A DNA stretch of 64,000 nucleotides from Bacteroides caccae (GTDB lineage Bacteria > Bacteroidota > Bacteroidia > Bacteroidales > Bacteroidaceae): the NCBI RefSeq assembly GCF_002222615.2, contig NZ_CP022412.2, forward strand, positions 3,906,001-3,970,000, read 5' to 3'. The stretch's first letter is position 1, and the number at the start of each line of letters is the position of its first letter. Of this stretch, positions 9,383 to 18,178 are shown one piece after another. The notes under the pieces were generated by a model. It had not been told where the DNA came from. It searched no databases and saw only the letters and a program-made list of their open reading frames with translations. Made by a program: the position numbers and the translations under genes.

Positions 9383-9886
9383 TCAGGAGAAGTCCTTCAG
9401 TTCTTCCTTCAACCGCTTGCGGATAAAGAACAAACGGCTTTTCACTGTCCCCATCGGCAATCCTAATTTCTCGGCAATTTCTCTATACTTAAATCCGGCA
9501 ACGAACATCTGAAAAGGAACTTTCATATCTTCGGGGATCGAATGTATCACGCGATACAGTTGCTTCATGTCATAAGCAAATTCAAATCTGTCGCTGTCTT
9601 CATCTTCTATCAGACTTTGCTGATTGATAGAATACGTATCATCTATAATATTCATCTCGCGGACGGTACGGCGATAGTTGTTGACGAAAATATTGCGCAT
9701 AATTGTAAACATCCATCCTTTCAAGTTCTTGGCATGCGCAAATTTCTCGTGGTTATCCAAAGCCTGCAATACGCAATCCTGAACTAAATCGTTGGCAGAG
9801 TCACGGTCCGACGTTAATTTATATGCAAAGCGATGCAGATCAGATTCCATCGCCAGTATTCCTTGAGTAAATTCTACTTTTTCCAT
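9383..9886 (-). CDS. ECF-type RNA polymerase sigma factor
   Basis: Extracytoplasmic-function sigma-70 factor, 167 aa. Region 2 includes 'DLVQDCVLQALDN' and '-10'-binding 'MFTIMRNIFVNNYRR'. Region 4 helix-turn-helix is 'FKYREIAEKLGLPMGTVKSRLFFIRKRL'-like (read as REIAEKLGLPMGTVKSRL). The ATG at 9886 matches the family start; a longer frame to 9955 exists but is unlike sigma factors. No anti-sigma gene adjoins it, so its trigger is unknown. A divergent porin gene begins 162 bp away and may be a target, but this is only inference. Confidence 0.93.
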   Translation of the reverse strand: MEKVEFTQGILAMESDLHRFAYKLTSDRDSANDLVQDCVLQALDNHEKFAHAKNLKGWMFTIMRNIFVNNYRRTVREMNIIDDTYSINQQSLIEDEDSDRFEFAYDMKQLYRVIHSIPEDMKVPFQMFVAGFKYREIAEKLGLPMGTVKSRLFFIRKRLKEELKDFS

Positions 9887-10048
9887 CGTCGTATTTCTTT
9901 TATCTAATTGGTACGGTACAAAGATCCGCCTTTTTAGAATCATTATAAATAGCAATTCTTCCGATTAGTTTGGCAATTTTTCCTTTGGCCTTTCAACCAT
10001 TTCTTTTTTTAGTTGTTCATTGGGCATTCACCTAAAACTTAACTTATA

Positions 10049-11338
10049 ATGAAAACAAGCTTTAAAATGGTAGCTATGCTACTGGGGATAGGAGTTTTCC
10101 CCGTCTGTGCCCAGGCACAAAAGAAAGTAGTCATCGAAGATGAGGAACCCAATTCGATCATGTTTGTCTCACGGGATAAAGCGGGCGATGAAATCATCCG
10201 TATCATGAACGACCGTTCGCAGATGCGTTTCCATGACCCGAACGCGCCTCGCTTCCTGCTTACCGACCAAAAGGGAAAATTCGCCCTCGGTATCGGTGGC
10301 TACGTTCGTGCTACGGGAGAGTATGACTTTAATGGAATCGTTGACGATGTGGATTTCTATCCGGCATTGATCGGCCGACCGGGAAAGGATAATTTTGCCA
10401 AAAACCAGTTCCAAATGGATATCACTACTTCTACCCTGTTTCTCAAACTGGTAGGACGCACCAAACATCTTGGTGATTTCGTGGTTTATACCGCCGGTAA
10501 CTTCCGTGGCGACGGAAAGACCTTCGAACTGCAAAATGCTTATGCACAGTTCCTCGGTTTCACAATCGGATACAGCTACGGCTCGTTTATGGACCTTTCG
10601 GCCCTGCCTCCTACTATCGACTTCGCCGGTCCGAACGGTTCAGCTTTCTATCGTACCACGCAACTAAGTTATATGTGCGATAAACTGAAAAACTGGAAAT
10701 TCGGAGTTTCTATGGAAATGCCTTCGGTAGACGGCACGACCAACAATGACGTAGCAATCAATACTCAACGAATGCCGGACTTCGCCGCTTCCGCACAGTT
10801 CAACTGGAACAGCAGCAGCCATATTAAATTAGGTGCGATTGTCCGCAATATGACTTATTCGAGCAATGTGCACGATAAGGCTTACTCAAAGACCGGATTC
10901 GGCCTGCAAGCCTCTACAACGTTTAATATCACAAAGAAATTGCAGGCATACGGACAATTCAATTATGGTAAAGGGATCGGTTCTTATCTGAATGATTTAA
11001 GCAATCTGAATGTTGACCTTGTTCCCGACCCTGACAATGAAGGCAAGATGCAGGTTCTTCCAATGTTGGGTTGGTATGCAGGATTGCAGTACAACATTAC
11101 GCCGAATGTATTTGTCTCCGGAACGTACAGTTTATCCAGACTTTACTCTGAAAACGGCTATCCTAGTGCAAACCCCGATTCGTATCGCAAAGGGCAATAT
11201 CTTGTAGCCAATGCTTTTTGGAATGTAAGCGGTAATCTTCAAGTCGGTGTCGAATACTTGAGAGGCTGGCGCAGTGATTTCAGTTCTTCAACGAGCCATG
11301 CAAACCGGTTGAATATGCTGGTGCAGTATTCTTTCTAA
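10049..11338 (+). CDS. DcaP-like outer-membrane porin
   Basis: 429-aa beta-barrel protein with a signal peptide ('IGVFPVCAQAQ'), many alternating aromatic/polar strands and a C-terminal Phe ('MLVQYSF') as required for outer-membrane insertion. 'GIGGYVRATGEYDFNG' and 'NAYAQFLGFTIGYSYGSFMD' resemble the DcaP/porin family, which form trimeric channels for small anionic solutes. The gene is monocistronic, ending at a strong bidirectional terminator shared with the convergent FadL-like gene. The substrate is unknown. Confidence 0.85.
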   Translation: MKTSFKMVAMLLGIGVFPVCAQAQKKVVIEDEEPNSIMFVSRDKAGDEIIRIMNDRSQMRFHDPNAPRFLLTDQKGKFALGIGGYVRATGEYDFNGIVDDVDFYPALIGRPGKDNFAKNQFQMDITTSTLFLKLVGRTKHLGDFVVYTAGNFRGDGKTFELQNAYAQFLGFTIGYSYGSFMDLSALPPTIDFAGPNGSAFYRTTQLSYMCDKLKNWKFGVSMEMPSVDGTTNNDVAINTQRMPDFAASAQFNWNSSSHIKLGAIVRNMTYSSNVHDKAYSKTGFGLQASTTFNITKKLQAYGQFNYGKGIGSYLNDLSNLNVDLVPDPDNEGKMQVLPMLGWYAGLQYNITPNVFVSGTYSLSRLYSENGYPSANPDSYRKGQYLVANAFWNVSGNLQVGVEYLRGWRSDFSSSTSHANRLNMLVQYSF

Positions 11339-11352
11339 GACAAAAAAATAAA

Positions 11353-11389
11353 GAAAGCCGCCTCAAGACAATGTCCGAGACGGCTTCTT
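11353..11389. terminator. Bidirectional terminator between porin and FadL-like genes
   Basis: AAGCCGCCTC pairs with GAGACGGCTT around a short loop, with A and T runs on both sides, between convergent stop codons. Confidence 0.8.
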
Positions 11390-11416
11390 TATATATAAAG
11401 GTCGGATTATGAAATC

Positions 11417-12754
11417 TTAGAACTTGTAGTCTACACCAAGACCGAACACCTTATTAGTACGGCTGTATGTAGTTGATGAAGCTCCAAGAGCTGTTTCTGT
11501 CATTTTATTATAGTCCTTGTAGTTTGTCCAGAAATAAGCAACATTCATCGTCAAATGCTTCGTCATTTTGATTGCGGCACCAAAACCAAGTGAATAAGAA
11601 TCGCATGAGAAACTAATATCGCTCTGGAAATCATCAGCCAATCCATAATCTGTATTTTGATAACCACCGCTAATCGTCAGTTGTTTAGTCACATCCCACT
11701 CTGCACCAAGTAGAATCTCGTGTGTACCATGTTTCAAAGCTTTCTGCTTGTCATTGGCCATACCGGCAGCCTTATCGAAGAAATGATGATATTCTACTGT
11801 TGCACGAAGTGTAGGAAGGATTTCATAACCAACGGCGGCAGTCAATAAAGCAGGAATATCACTCGGCGTATTTACACCGTCCTTATAATCAGCCAACGGA
11901 TTTCCTTCATCCCCCATTACATTCCCCATCTGACGAACTTCCGCTTTCTTGGTCTTATTCTCAAGATTCAAGCTTGTCATGAACTCATATTTCAAACCGA
12001 TATTCCATTTACCCAGTTTCACATCGGCTCCAAGAATAGGCGTAATTCCCCAACCTGTCTGGTCACAATCCAATTCGATACCTGCTAATTCCGTACCTGC
12101 CGGCATACCCGGCAAGTCTGCTTTCACTTTCGCAGTCAGAAAGCCTTCATAACCACCACTGAAATAGTTCATACGTCCACCGGCAAAAACACCCAGCCAA
12201 TCGTTAACCTTATATGACAAGCCTAATTGAACGCCATAAATGAACTGGCTTCCGTCCATTGCACTATTGATTGTGTACATATTAGGAGTAACTTTGCCAC
12301 TTGCAGCTTGATAAATCTGTCCCATTACCATTGAATCGAACATTCCCAAACCGTCATCGAAAGAAGCCTTTCCTCCTCCACCGCCAACAGCGAAGCTACC
12401 GGATACAGTCCAGTCTCCTTTTTTATAAGCACCTTGGAAACTAGGAATAAAAGGAGCAGAAGCTTTACCCTTATAATAACGTCTGTGCCCGTCTTCCGGG
12501 AACAGTGGAAACGTCATATCTATATTACGCGTTTGATAAGCACTTTGTCCGTTCAAAGAAAGATAAAGACCGTCGCCCGGCAAGAAAGCCAGACCGGCAG
12601 GATTGGAATAAACACCGTCAATATCAATGGAAGCACCGCGTGCTAACATTCTAAGGAAAGCCACATGTTGATTAGTATTTGTCAGAAGACCTCCGGCAAA
12701 AGTTGGAATTGAAACGATTAACATCACAAATCCAATCAAGGAAATTTTTCTCAT
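11417..12754 (-). CDS. OmpP1/FadL-family outer-membrane transporter
   Basis: 445-aa outer-membrane barrel of the FadL/TodX/OmpP1 family, which carry hydrophobic compounds such as fatty acids and aromatics across the outer membrane. The signal peptide ends 'SIPTFAGG'. Next comes the family-typical N-terminal hatch 'NQHVAFLRMLARGASID' and 'GVYSNPAGLAFLPG'. The final strand is 'KVFGLGVDYKF', a C-terminal Phe. It is transcribed alone behind a TATCTTTG box at 12783-12790 and converges on the porin gene. Substrate not predictable. Confidence 0.9.
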   Translation of the reverse strand: MRKISLIGFVMLIVSIPTFAGGLLTNTNQHVAFLRMLARGASIDIDGVYSNPAGLAFLPGDGLYLSLNGQSAYQTRNIDMTFPLFPEDGHRRYYKGKASAPFIPSFQGAYKKGDWTVSGSFAVGGGGGKASFDDGLGMFDSMVMGQIYQAASGKVTPNMYTINSAMDGSQFIYGVQLGLSYKVNDWLGVFAGGRMNYFSGGYEGFLTAKVKADLPGMPAGTELAGIELDCDQTGWGITPILGADVKLGKWNIGLKYEFMTSLNLENKTKKAEVRQMGNVMGDEGNPLADYKDGVNTPSDIPALLTAAVGYEILPTLRATVEYHHFFDKAAGMANDKQKALKHGTHEILLGAEWDVTKQLTISGGYQNTDYGLADDFQSDISFSCDSYSLGFGAAIKMTKHLTMNVAYFWTNYKDYNKMTETALGASSTTYSRTNKVFGLGVDYKF

Positions 12755-12782
12755 CTAAATCTTTTTTAAATTATTTCGGGCG

Positions 12783-12790
12783 CAAAGATA
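12783..12790 (-). promoter_or_regulatory. -7 box for the FadL-like gene
   Basis: Minus-strand TATCTTTG 28 bp upstream of the start codon. Confidence 0.6.
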
Positions 12791-12964
12791 CGATATAATT
12801 GCACATAGAAGGTATGATTGTGCATTTATTTTCATTACCCCCCCTATTTTAATTGAAAAACCAAACAGTTTCTAATGAAACGATTTATATTCAAGACATA
12901 GGAAAGGATAAACAATTCACCCTATTTCAGTGTTTATTATGTAAGAATAAAAACAGAAAATATT

Positions 12965-13966
12965 ATGGCCTATACAATTGCTTTTTTCGGCACAAAGCCT
13001 TATGACGAATCTTCTTTCACTGATAAAAACAAAGAGTTCGGATTTGAGATACGCTACTACAAAGGACACCTGAATAAAAACAATGTATTACTGACACAAG
13101 GGGTAGATGCAGTTTGTATTTTCGTCAATGATATTGCCGATGCGGAAGTACTCCGCATCATGGCTTCCAACGGAGTAAAGCTACTGGCATTGCGGTGTGC
13201 AGGATTTAATAATGTAGATTTAAACGCTGCCGCAGCTGCCGGAATCACGGTGGTACGTGTCCCCGCCTATTCACCCTATGCGGTTGCCGAATATACCGTA
13301 GCTCTCATGCTATCCCTCAACCGGAAAATTCCCCGTGCCTCCTGGCGTACCAAGGATGGAAACTTTTCCCTTCACGGACTCATGGGGTTCGATATGCACG
13401 GAAAAACAGCAGGTATCATCGGCACGGGAAAGATTGCAAAGATCCTGATCCATATTCTGAAAGGGTTCGGCATGAACATATTGGCCTACGACCTTTATCC
13501 GGACTATAACTTCGCCCGCGAAGAAAAAATCGTATATACTTCATTAGACGAATTATACCATAGTTCCGACATCATCTCCCTCCATTGTCCGCTTACCGAA
13601 GCTACCAAATACCTGATTAATGACTACTCTATCAGCAAAATGAAAGACGGAGTGATGATTATCAATACCGGTCGCGGACAGTTGATTCACACCAACGCCT
13701 TGATTGAAGGCTTAAAAAACAAGAAAATCGGTTCTGCCGGACTGGATGTGTACGAGGAAGAAAGCGAATATTTCTACGAAGACCAGTCCGACCGCATCAT
13801 CGACGACGATGTGCTTGCCCGGCTGCTTTCATTCAACAATGTCATTGTGACCTCCCACCAAGCCTTCTTCACACACGAAGCACTGGAGAATATCGCAATG
13901 ACGACATTACAAAATATCAGAGATTTTATCAACCATAAGCCTTTGCTAAATGAAGTGAAGAAATAA
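12965..13966 (+). CDS. ldhA: D-lactate dehydrogenase (2-hydroxyacid dehydrogenase)
   Basis: NADH-dependent reduction of pyruvate to D-lactate in mixed-acid fermentation. The 333-aa protein has the D-2-hydroxyacid dehydrogenase layout: Rossmann motif 'AGIIGTGKIAKIL' (~150), Arg in 'NTGRGQLI', Glu in 'GLDVYEEE' and catalytic His in 'VIVTSHQAFFT'. The LdhA-specific stretch 'EYFYEDQSDRIIDDDVLARL' separates it from phosphoglycerate or glyoxylate dehydrogenases. It is first in a run of six plus-strand genes (to 17762) with short gaps, ending at a strong terminator; whether all six are co-transcribed is inference. Confidence 0.93.
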   Translation: MAYTIAFFGTKPYDESSFTDKNKEFGFEIRYYKGHLNKNNVLLTQGVDAVCIFVNDIADAEVLRIMASNGVKLLALRCAGFNNVDLNAAAAAGITVVRVPAYSPYAVAEYTVALMLSLNRKIPRASWRTKDGNFSLHGLMGFDMHGKTAGIIGTGKIAKILIHILKGFGMNILAYDLYPDYNFAREEKIVYTSLDELYHSSDIISLHCPLTEATKYLINDYSISKMKDGVMIINTGRGQLIHTNALIEGLKNKKIGSAGLDVYEEESEYFYEDQSDRIIDDDVLARLLSFNNVIVTSHQAFFTHEALENIAMTTLQNIRDFINHKPLLNEVKK

Positions 13967-14027
13967 AACCTTTCCCCCACCCTCTTTGTTCATAAGACAT
14001 ATAAACAACAAGAAAAAGGAGAACATT

Positions 14028-14732
14028 ATGAAGAAAGTTATACATAAAGCAGATACAAGAGGACATTCTAAATATGAGTGGCTGGATAGTTACCACACTT
14101 TCAGTTTCGATGAATATTTCGATTCCAACCGTATCAATTTCGGTGCACTTCGTGTATTGAATGACGACAAAGTGGCACCCGGAGAAGGATTCCAGACGCA
14201 TCCGCACAAGAATATGGAAATTGTCTCCATTCCACTGAAAGGACATCTGCAACATGGTGACAGTAAAAAGAACAGCCGCATCATCACCGTGGGAGAAATC
14301 CAGACAATGAGTGCCGGAACAGGTATCTTCCACAGCGAAATGAATGCAAGTCCCGTAGAACCGGTAGAATTTCTCCAGATCTGGATTATGCCGAGAGAAC
14401 GGAACACACGCCCTGTCTATCAGGACTTCAATATCAGTGAACTGGAACGCCCGAACGAATTGGCAGTTATCGTTTCGCCCGACGGAAGCACTCCCGCTTC
14501 CCTTCTGCAAGATGCCTGGTTCTCTATCGGCAAAGTAGAAGCCGGAAAGAAACTTGGATACCATACACACCAAAGTCATGCGGGTGTCTACATCTTTCTG
14601 ATTGAAGGAGAAATCATTGTAGACGGTGAAGTCATGAAACGCCGTGACGGAATGGGGATTTATGATACTAACAACTTCGAACTGGAGACATTAAAAGATT
14701 CACATATTCTGTTGATCGAAGTTCCTATGTAA
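14028..14732 (+). CDS. Pirin family protein
   Basis: Cupin-fold iron-binding protein of 234 aa; some bacterial pirins have quercetinase activity or modulate central metabolism. The metal-binding motif 'GFQTHPHKNMEIVS' gives two His, and 'GTGIFHSEMN' gives the third His and Glu. I chose the ATG at 14028 (MKKVIHKAD) because the 14 residues upstream are not pirin-like. It follows ldhA by 61 bp and precedes pdxH by 16 bp. Confidence 0.92.
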   Translation: MKKVIHKADTRGHSKYEWLDSYHTFSFDEYFDSNRINFGALRVLNDDKVAPGEGFQTHPHKNMEIVSIPLKGHLQHGDSKKNSRIITVGEIQTMSAGTGIFHSEMNASPVEPVEFLQIWIMPRERNTRPVYQDFNISELERPNELAVIVSPDGSTPASLLQDAWFSIGKVEAGKKLGYHTHQSHAGVYIFLIEGEIIVDGEVMKRRDGMGIYDTNNFELETLKDSHILLIEVPM

Positions 14733-14748
14733 TGAACGAACAATTTAA

Positions 14749-15411
14749 ATGCCAGATAATCTTATGGTAAAAATAAACATTGCAGATATCCGGCAAGAAT
14801 ACACGAAAGGCGGGTTGAGGGAAAATGAACTTCCCGGCGACCCGCTTTGGCTTTTCAGCCGGTGGCTACAAGAGGCGATTGACGCGGAAGTAGACGAGCC
14901 TACCGCCGTCATTGTAGGTACGGTGTCTCCCGAAGGGAAACCTTCTACGCGTACCGTACTGTTAAAAGGGCTTCATGACGGGAAGTTTATCTTCTACACT
15001 AATTATGAAAGCCGTAAGGGAAAACAGTTGGAACAGAATCCACATATCTCGCTCTCTTTTGTCTGGCACGCTCTCGAAAGACAGGTACACATAGAAGGAA
15101 TTGCAACGAAAGTCCCGTCGGAGGAATCGGATGAATATTTCCGTAAACGCCCCTATAAAAGCCGGATTGGTGCACGCATTTCTCCACAGAGCCGACCTAT
15201 CAAGAGCCGGATGCAGCTGATACGCGCTTTCGTGAAAGAAGCCGCCCATTGGATAGGGAAAGAAGTGGAAAGGCCCGGCAACTGGGGCGGATATGCCGTC
15301 ACCCCCAACCGGATTGAGTTTTGGCAAGGAAGACCGAATCGGCTGCACGACCGTTTTCTGTATATCCTGAAAGAGAATGGAGAATGGCAAATCAGTCGCC
15401 TTGCCCCTTGA
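14749..15411 (+). CDS. pdxH: Pyridoxamine 5'-phosphate oxidase PdxH
   Basis: FMN enzyme that oxidises pyridoxine or pyridoxamine phosphate to pyridoxal phosphate. Full-length (220 aa), with FMN/substrate residues in 'STRTVLLKGLHDGKFIFYTN', 'SRKGKQLEQNP' and 'SRIGARISPQSRPI', and the C-terminal signature 'EFWQGRPNRLHDR' close to the end 'WQISRLAP'. The start at 14749 or Met six codons later (14764) are both possible. Lies in the ldhA-pirin-pdxH run. Confidence 0.96.
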   Translation: MPDNLMVKINIADIRQEYTKGGLRENELPGDPLWLFSRWLQEAIDAEVDEPTAVIVGTVSPEGKPSTRTVLLKGLHDGKFIFYTNYESRKGKQLEQNPHISLSFVWHALERQVHIEGIATKVPSEESDEYFRKRPYKSRIGARISPQSRPIKSRMQLIRAFVKEAAHWIGKEVERPGNWGGYAVTPNRIEFWQGRPNRLHDRFLYILKENGEWQISRLAP

Positions 15412-15479
15412 TTTCGTCGATTTTTCTTGGCAACTTCAACTAGAATACGTAATATTGCAACTACAAAAATATTCAGCTT

Positions 15480-16211
15480 ATGATACTGGATTACATTTAT
15501 CATAGCGGTTTCGCCCTCGAAGCAGAAGGCGTCACCGTTATTATCGACTATTACAAAGACTCCTCGGAAGCCGAACATAGCCGGGGAATCGTGCATGATT
15601 ACCTCTTGCAAAAGCCGGGTAAGCTCTATGTATTAGCCACTCACTTCCACCCCGACCATTTCAACCGCGAAATATTGACCTGGAAAGAACAACGGCCTGA
15701 CATCCATTATATTTTCTCTAAAGACATTCTGAAATCTCACCGTGCCCAGGCCGAAGATGCCATCTATATAAAGAAAGGAGAAACATATGAGGACGAGACG
15801 CTCCGCATCGATGCTTTCGGTTCGACGGATGTGGGCAGTTCATTCTTGATTCACCTGCAAGATTGGAGTGTTTTCCATGCCGGCGATTTAAACAACTGGC
15901 ACTGGAGCGAAGAATCTACCGAAGAAGAGATACGAAAAGCAAACGGAGATTTCCTTGCAGAAGTTAAATATTTAAAAGAAAAAGCGCCGGACATTGATTT
16001 AGTGCTGTTTCCGGTGGACCGGAGAATGGGAAAAGATTATATGAAAGGGGCAAAACAGTTCATCGAACAAATAAAAACTACTATATTTGTGCCCATGCAC
16101 TTTAGTGAAGATTATGAAGGCGGTAATGCGCTTCGTAATTTCGCCGAAAATGCAGGATGCCGGTTTATCAGCATCACCCAACGGGGCGAAAGTTTTGAAA
16201 TTACCAAATAA
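15480..16211 (+). CDS. MBL-fold metallo-hydrolase
   Basis: Cytosolic metallo-beta-lactamase-fold protein, 243 aa. The metal-binding motif is 'THFHPDHF' (~residues 56-63); the later ligands fit 'VFHAGDLNNWHW' and 'VPMHFSED'. It resembles the UPF0173-like hydrolases of unknown substrate. The following gene's start lies 13 bp after its stop, so the two are probably co-transcribed. Confidence 0.85.
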   Translation: MILDYIYHSGFALEAEGVTVIIDYYKDSSEAEHSRGIVHDYLLQKPGKLYVLATHFHPDHFNREILTWKEQRPDIHYIFSKDILKSHRAQAEDAIYIKKGETYEDETLRIDAFGSTDVGSSFLIHLQDWSVFHAGDLNNWHWSEESTEEEIRKANGDFLAEVKYLKEKAPDIDLVLFPVDRRMGKDYMKGAKQFIEQIKTTIFVPMHFSEDYEGGNALRNFAENAGCRFISITQRGESFEITK

Positions 16212-16224
16212 ACACATAATAATT

Positions 16225-17370
16225 ATGAATAAATTTACAATCCTGTTTCTTACCCTGTTCCTCGCATTGCCGATAGCAATGAAGGCAGATTCAGCAAAAG
16301 AAAAAAAAGACGACAGCAGGTATCTCGTGGGAGCTGTCCCCGAAGTAGACGGCAAAGTTATATTCTCTAAGGAATTTCAGATTCCCGGAATGAGTCAGGC
16401 ACAAATCTATGACACGGTCATGAAGTGGATGACCGAACGTCTGAAAGAAAACCAAAATGTTGATAGCCGCGTTGTCTATGCCGACGAAGACAAAGGAACC
16501 ATTGCCGGTATCGGAGAAGAGTGGATCGTATTCAGTTCCAGCGCTCTTTCATTAGACCGTACGCTAATCAACTACCAGATCACCGTTACCTGCAAACCCG
16601 GCAACTGTCTGGTGGAACTGGAAAAAATCCGTTTCACATACCGTGATACAGAAAAGTACAAAGCGGAAGAATGGATTACCGACAAATACGCACTTAATAA
16701 AACAAAGACTAAGTTAGTCCGCGGATTGGCAAAATGGCGTAGAAAAACGGTAGACTTTGCCGATGATATATTTATGGATGTAGCTGTAGCCTTCGGAGCT
16801 CCGGATACCCGTCCGAAAATAGAGAAAAAGAAGAAAGAAGAAGAACAAAAGGCTCCGTCGATCGTTACAGCCACAGGGCCGATTGTTATTGGCGGTGCAG
16901 ATAAGAAAACTGACATCAAAGTGACAATCGGCGAACCTGCCCAAAATGCAGTTCCTGCCGCCGATCTGACTCCTGCAACTCCTGTCGGCAAAGCTTCGGC
17001 AGATATGCCGGGTTATGTAGAAATCGACTTGAAACAGATTCCGGGTGAAGTATATGCTTTAATGGGAAGCGGCAAGTTAGTGATTTCTATCGGAAAAGAC
17101 GAATTCAATATGACAAATATGACTGCCAACGCCGGTGGTGCACTGGGCTATCAGTCCGGTAAAGCCGTTGCTTACTGCACGCTTTCCCCCGACCAGTCTT
17201 ACGAAGCAATGGAGAAGGCAGACAGTTATGCACTGAAACTCTACGCTCCGAACCAAACAACGCCTTCGGCTGTTATTGAATGTAAGAAACTGGCCTCACA
17301 GACTACTCCGCAAGCTGGTCAACCCCGTACTTATGTCGGTGAGATCGTGAAGCTCTTAATGAAAAAATAA
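16225..17370 (+). CDS. DUF4468 domain-containing secreted protein
   Basis: 381 aa with a signal peptide ('LFLALPIAMKA'). Residues ~25-140 match the DUF4468 pattern with a TBP-like fold ('GAVPEVDGKVIFSKEF', 'AQIYDTVMKWMTERL'). This is followed by a Lys/Glu-rich linker (~195-210) and a C-terminal region of unknown fold ('YVEIDLKQIPGEVYALMGSG'). The ATG at 16225 is preferred because it starts the signal peptide; a frame open to 16087 overlaps the previous gene. Function unknown. Confidence 0.85.
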   Translation: MNKFTILFLTLFLALPIAMKADSAKEKKDDSRYLVGAVPEVDGKVIFSKEFQIPGMSQAQIYDTVMKWMTERLKENQNVDSRVVYADEDKGTIAGIGEEWIVFSSSALSLDRTLINYQITVTCKPGNCLVELEKIRFTYRDTEKYKAEEWITDKYALNKTKTKLVRGLAKWRRKTVDFADDIFMDVAVAFGAPDTRPKIEKKKKEEEQKAPSIVTATGPIVIGGADKKTDIKVTIGEPAQNAVPAADLTPATPVGKASADMPGYVEIDLKQIPGEVYALMGSGKLVISIGKDEFNMTNMTANAGGALGYQSGKAVAYCTLSPDQSYEAMEKADSYALKLYAPNQTTPSAVIECKKLASQTTPQAGQPRTYVGEIVKLLMKK

Positions 17371-17384
17371 AGTAGATCACAACA

Positions 17385-17762
17385 ATGGAAATAAAAAGTA
17401 GATTTGACCATTTTAATATCAACGTCACCGATCTGGAACGAAGTATTGCCTTCTACGGGAAAGCACTCGGATTGAAAGAACATCATCGGAAAGAAGCTTC
17501 CGACGGCTCATTCATCCTCGTCTACCTGACAGATAACGAGACGGGATTTCTTCTGGAATTAACATGGTTGAAAGATCATACGGCTCCTTATGAGTTGGGT
17601 GAGAACGAGAGTCATCTCTGCTTTCGTGTAGCAGGTGATTATGATGCAGTCCGTGCCTATCACAAAGAAATGGGTTGCGTGTGTTTCGAGAATACCGCCA
17701 TGGGACTGTATTTCATTAATGACCCGGACGATTATTGGATTGAGATACTTCCGCAGAAATAA
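17385..17762 (+). CDS. VOC family protein (glyoxalase I-like)
   Basis: 125-aa vicinal-oxygen-chelate protein, close in sequence to lactoylglutathione lyase. Metal ligands fit His in 'FDHFNINVTDLERS', Glu in 'GFLLELTWL', His in 'ESHLCFRV' and Glu in 'DDYWIEILPQK'. All four are present, so an active enzyme is plausible, perhaps methylglyoxal detoxification. Last gene before a strong terminator. Confidence 0.9.
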   Translation: MEIKSRFDHFNINVTDLERSIAFYGKALGLKEHHRKEASDGSFILVYLTDNETGFLLELTWLKDHTAPYELGENESHLCFRVAGDYDAVRAYHKEMGCVCFENTAMGLYFINDPDDYWIEILPQK

Positions 17763-17772
17763 TTCATATGAT

Positions 17773-17812
17773 AAAAAAGCGGGGCAGGATGATTATCCTG
17801 CCCCGCTTTTTT
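17773..17812 (+). terminator. Strong rho-independent terminator after the VOC gene
   Basis: AAAAAGCGGGGCAGGAT pairs with ATCCTGCCCCGCTTTTT around a four-base loop; this ends the ldhA-to-VOC run. Confidence 0.95.
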
Positions 17813-17896
17813 ATCATTGTCTATGAAAATAAATAGCATATTCCTAAAATAACAGTTCCTATATAAAAGCAAACAAAAATAATACAAATATGATTC

Positions 17897-18082
17897 TTAT
17901 TTTTTATGTCGATTTGCTCTTTTTTTCCTGATATCAGCTTTCATCTTCGCTGCACCCGAACCATGTTGCCCACGAATATATGTTGCCTTCTTAGCCTTTG
18001 TCTTCACTTTTTCATCTTCCTGTGGCTTGTCTTTCTTACCTTTAAAGACAATTCCACCCATGATTGCTTCTTCTATACTCAT
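17897..18082 (-). CDS. Small basic protein of unknown function
   Basis: 61 aa, strongly basic in its second half ('KKATYIRGQHGSGAAKMKAD', then 'RKKRANRHKK'), with no signal or membrane segment. It may bind nucleic acid, but I recognise no family. It has its own TATCTTTG -7 box 33 bp upstream, divergent from the methyltransferase promoter, and it avoids overlapping either neighbour. These points support it being real despite its size. Confidence 0.65.
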   Translation of the reverse strand: MSIEEAIMGGIVFKGKKDKPQEDEKVKTKAKKATYIRGQHGSGAAKMKADIRKKRANRHKK

Positions 18083-18114
18083 ATATTAAGTTATTAGTAT
18101 CATATTTCCGGCAG

Positions 18115-18122
18115 CAAAGATA
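18115..18122 (-). promoter_or_regulatory. -7 box for the small basic protein gene
   Basis: Minus-strand TATCTTTG, back-to-back with the plus-strand box at 18144-18151. Confidence 0.6.
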
Positions 18123-18143
18123 ACCCTTTTCTACGGATTTATT

Positions 18144-18151
18144 TATCTTTG
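18144..18151 (+). promoter_or_regulatory. -7 box for the methyltransferase gene
   Basis: TATCTTTG 27 bp upstream of the ATG at 18179. Its position rules out the upstream in-frame start at 18149. Confidence 0.65.
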
Positions 18152-18178
18152 CCAACTAAAACAATCGTAACGACCAAT

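Noticed and set aside
12840..12964. Further 22-bp dyad array upstream of ldhA
   Set aside because: A single GTTTC-N4-GAAAC pair occurs (near 12868-12881) but no 22-bp repetition.
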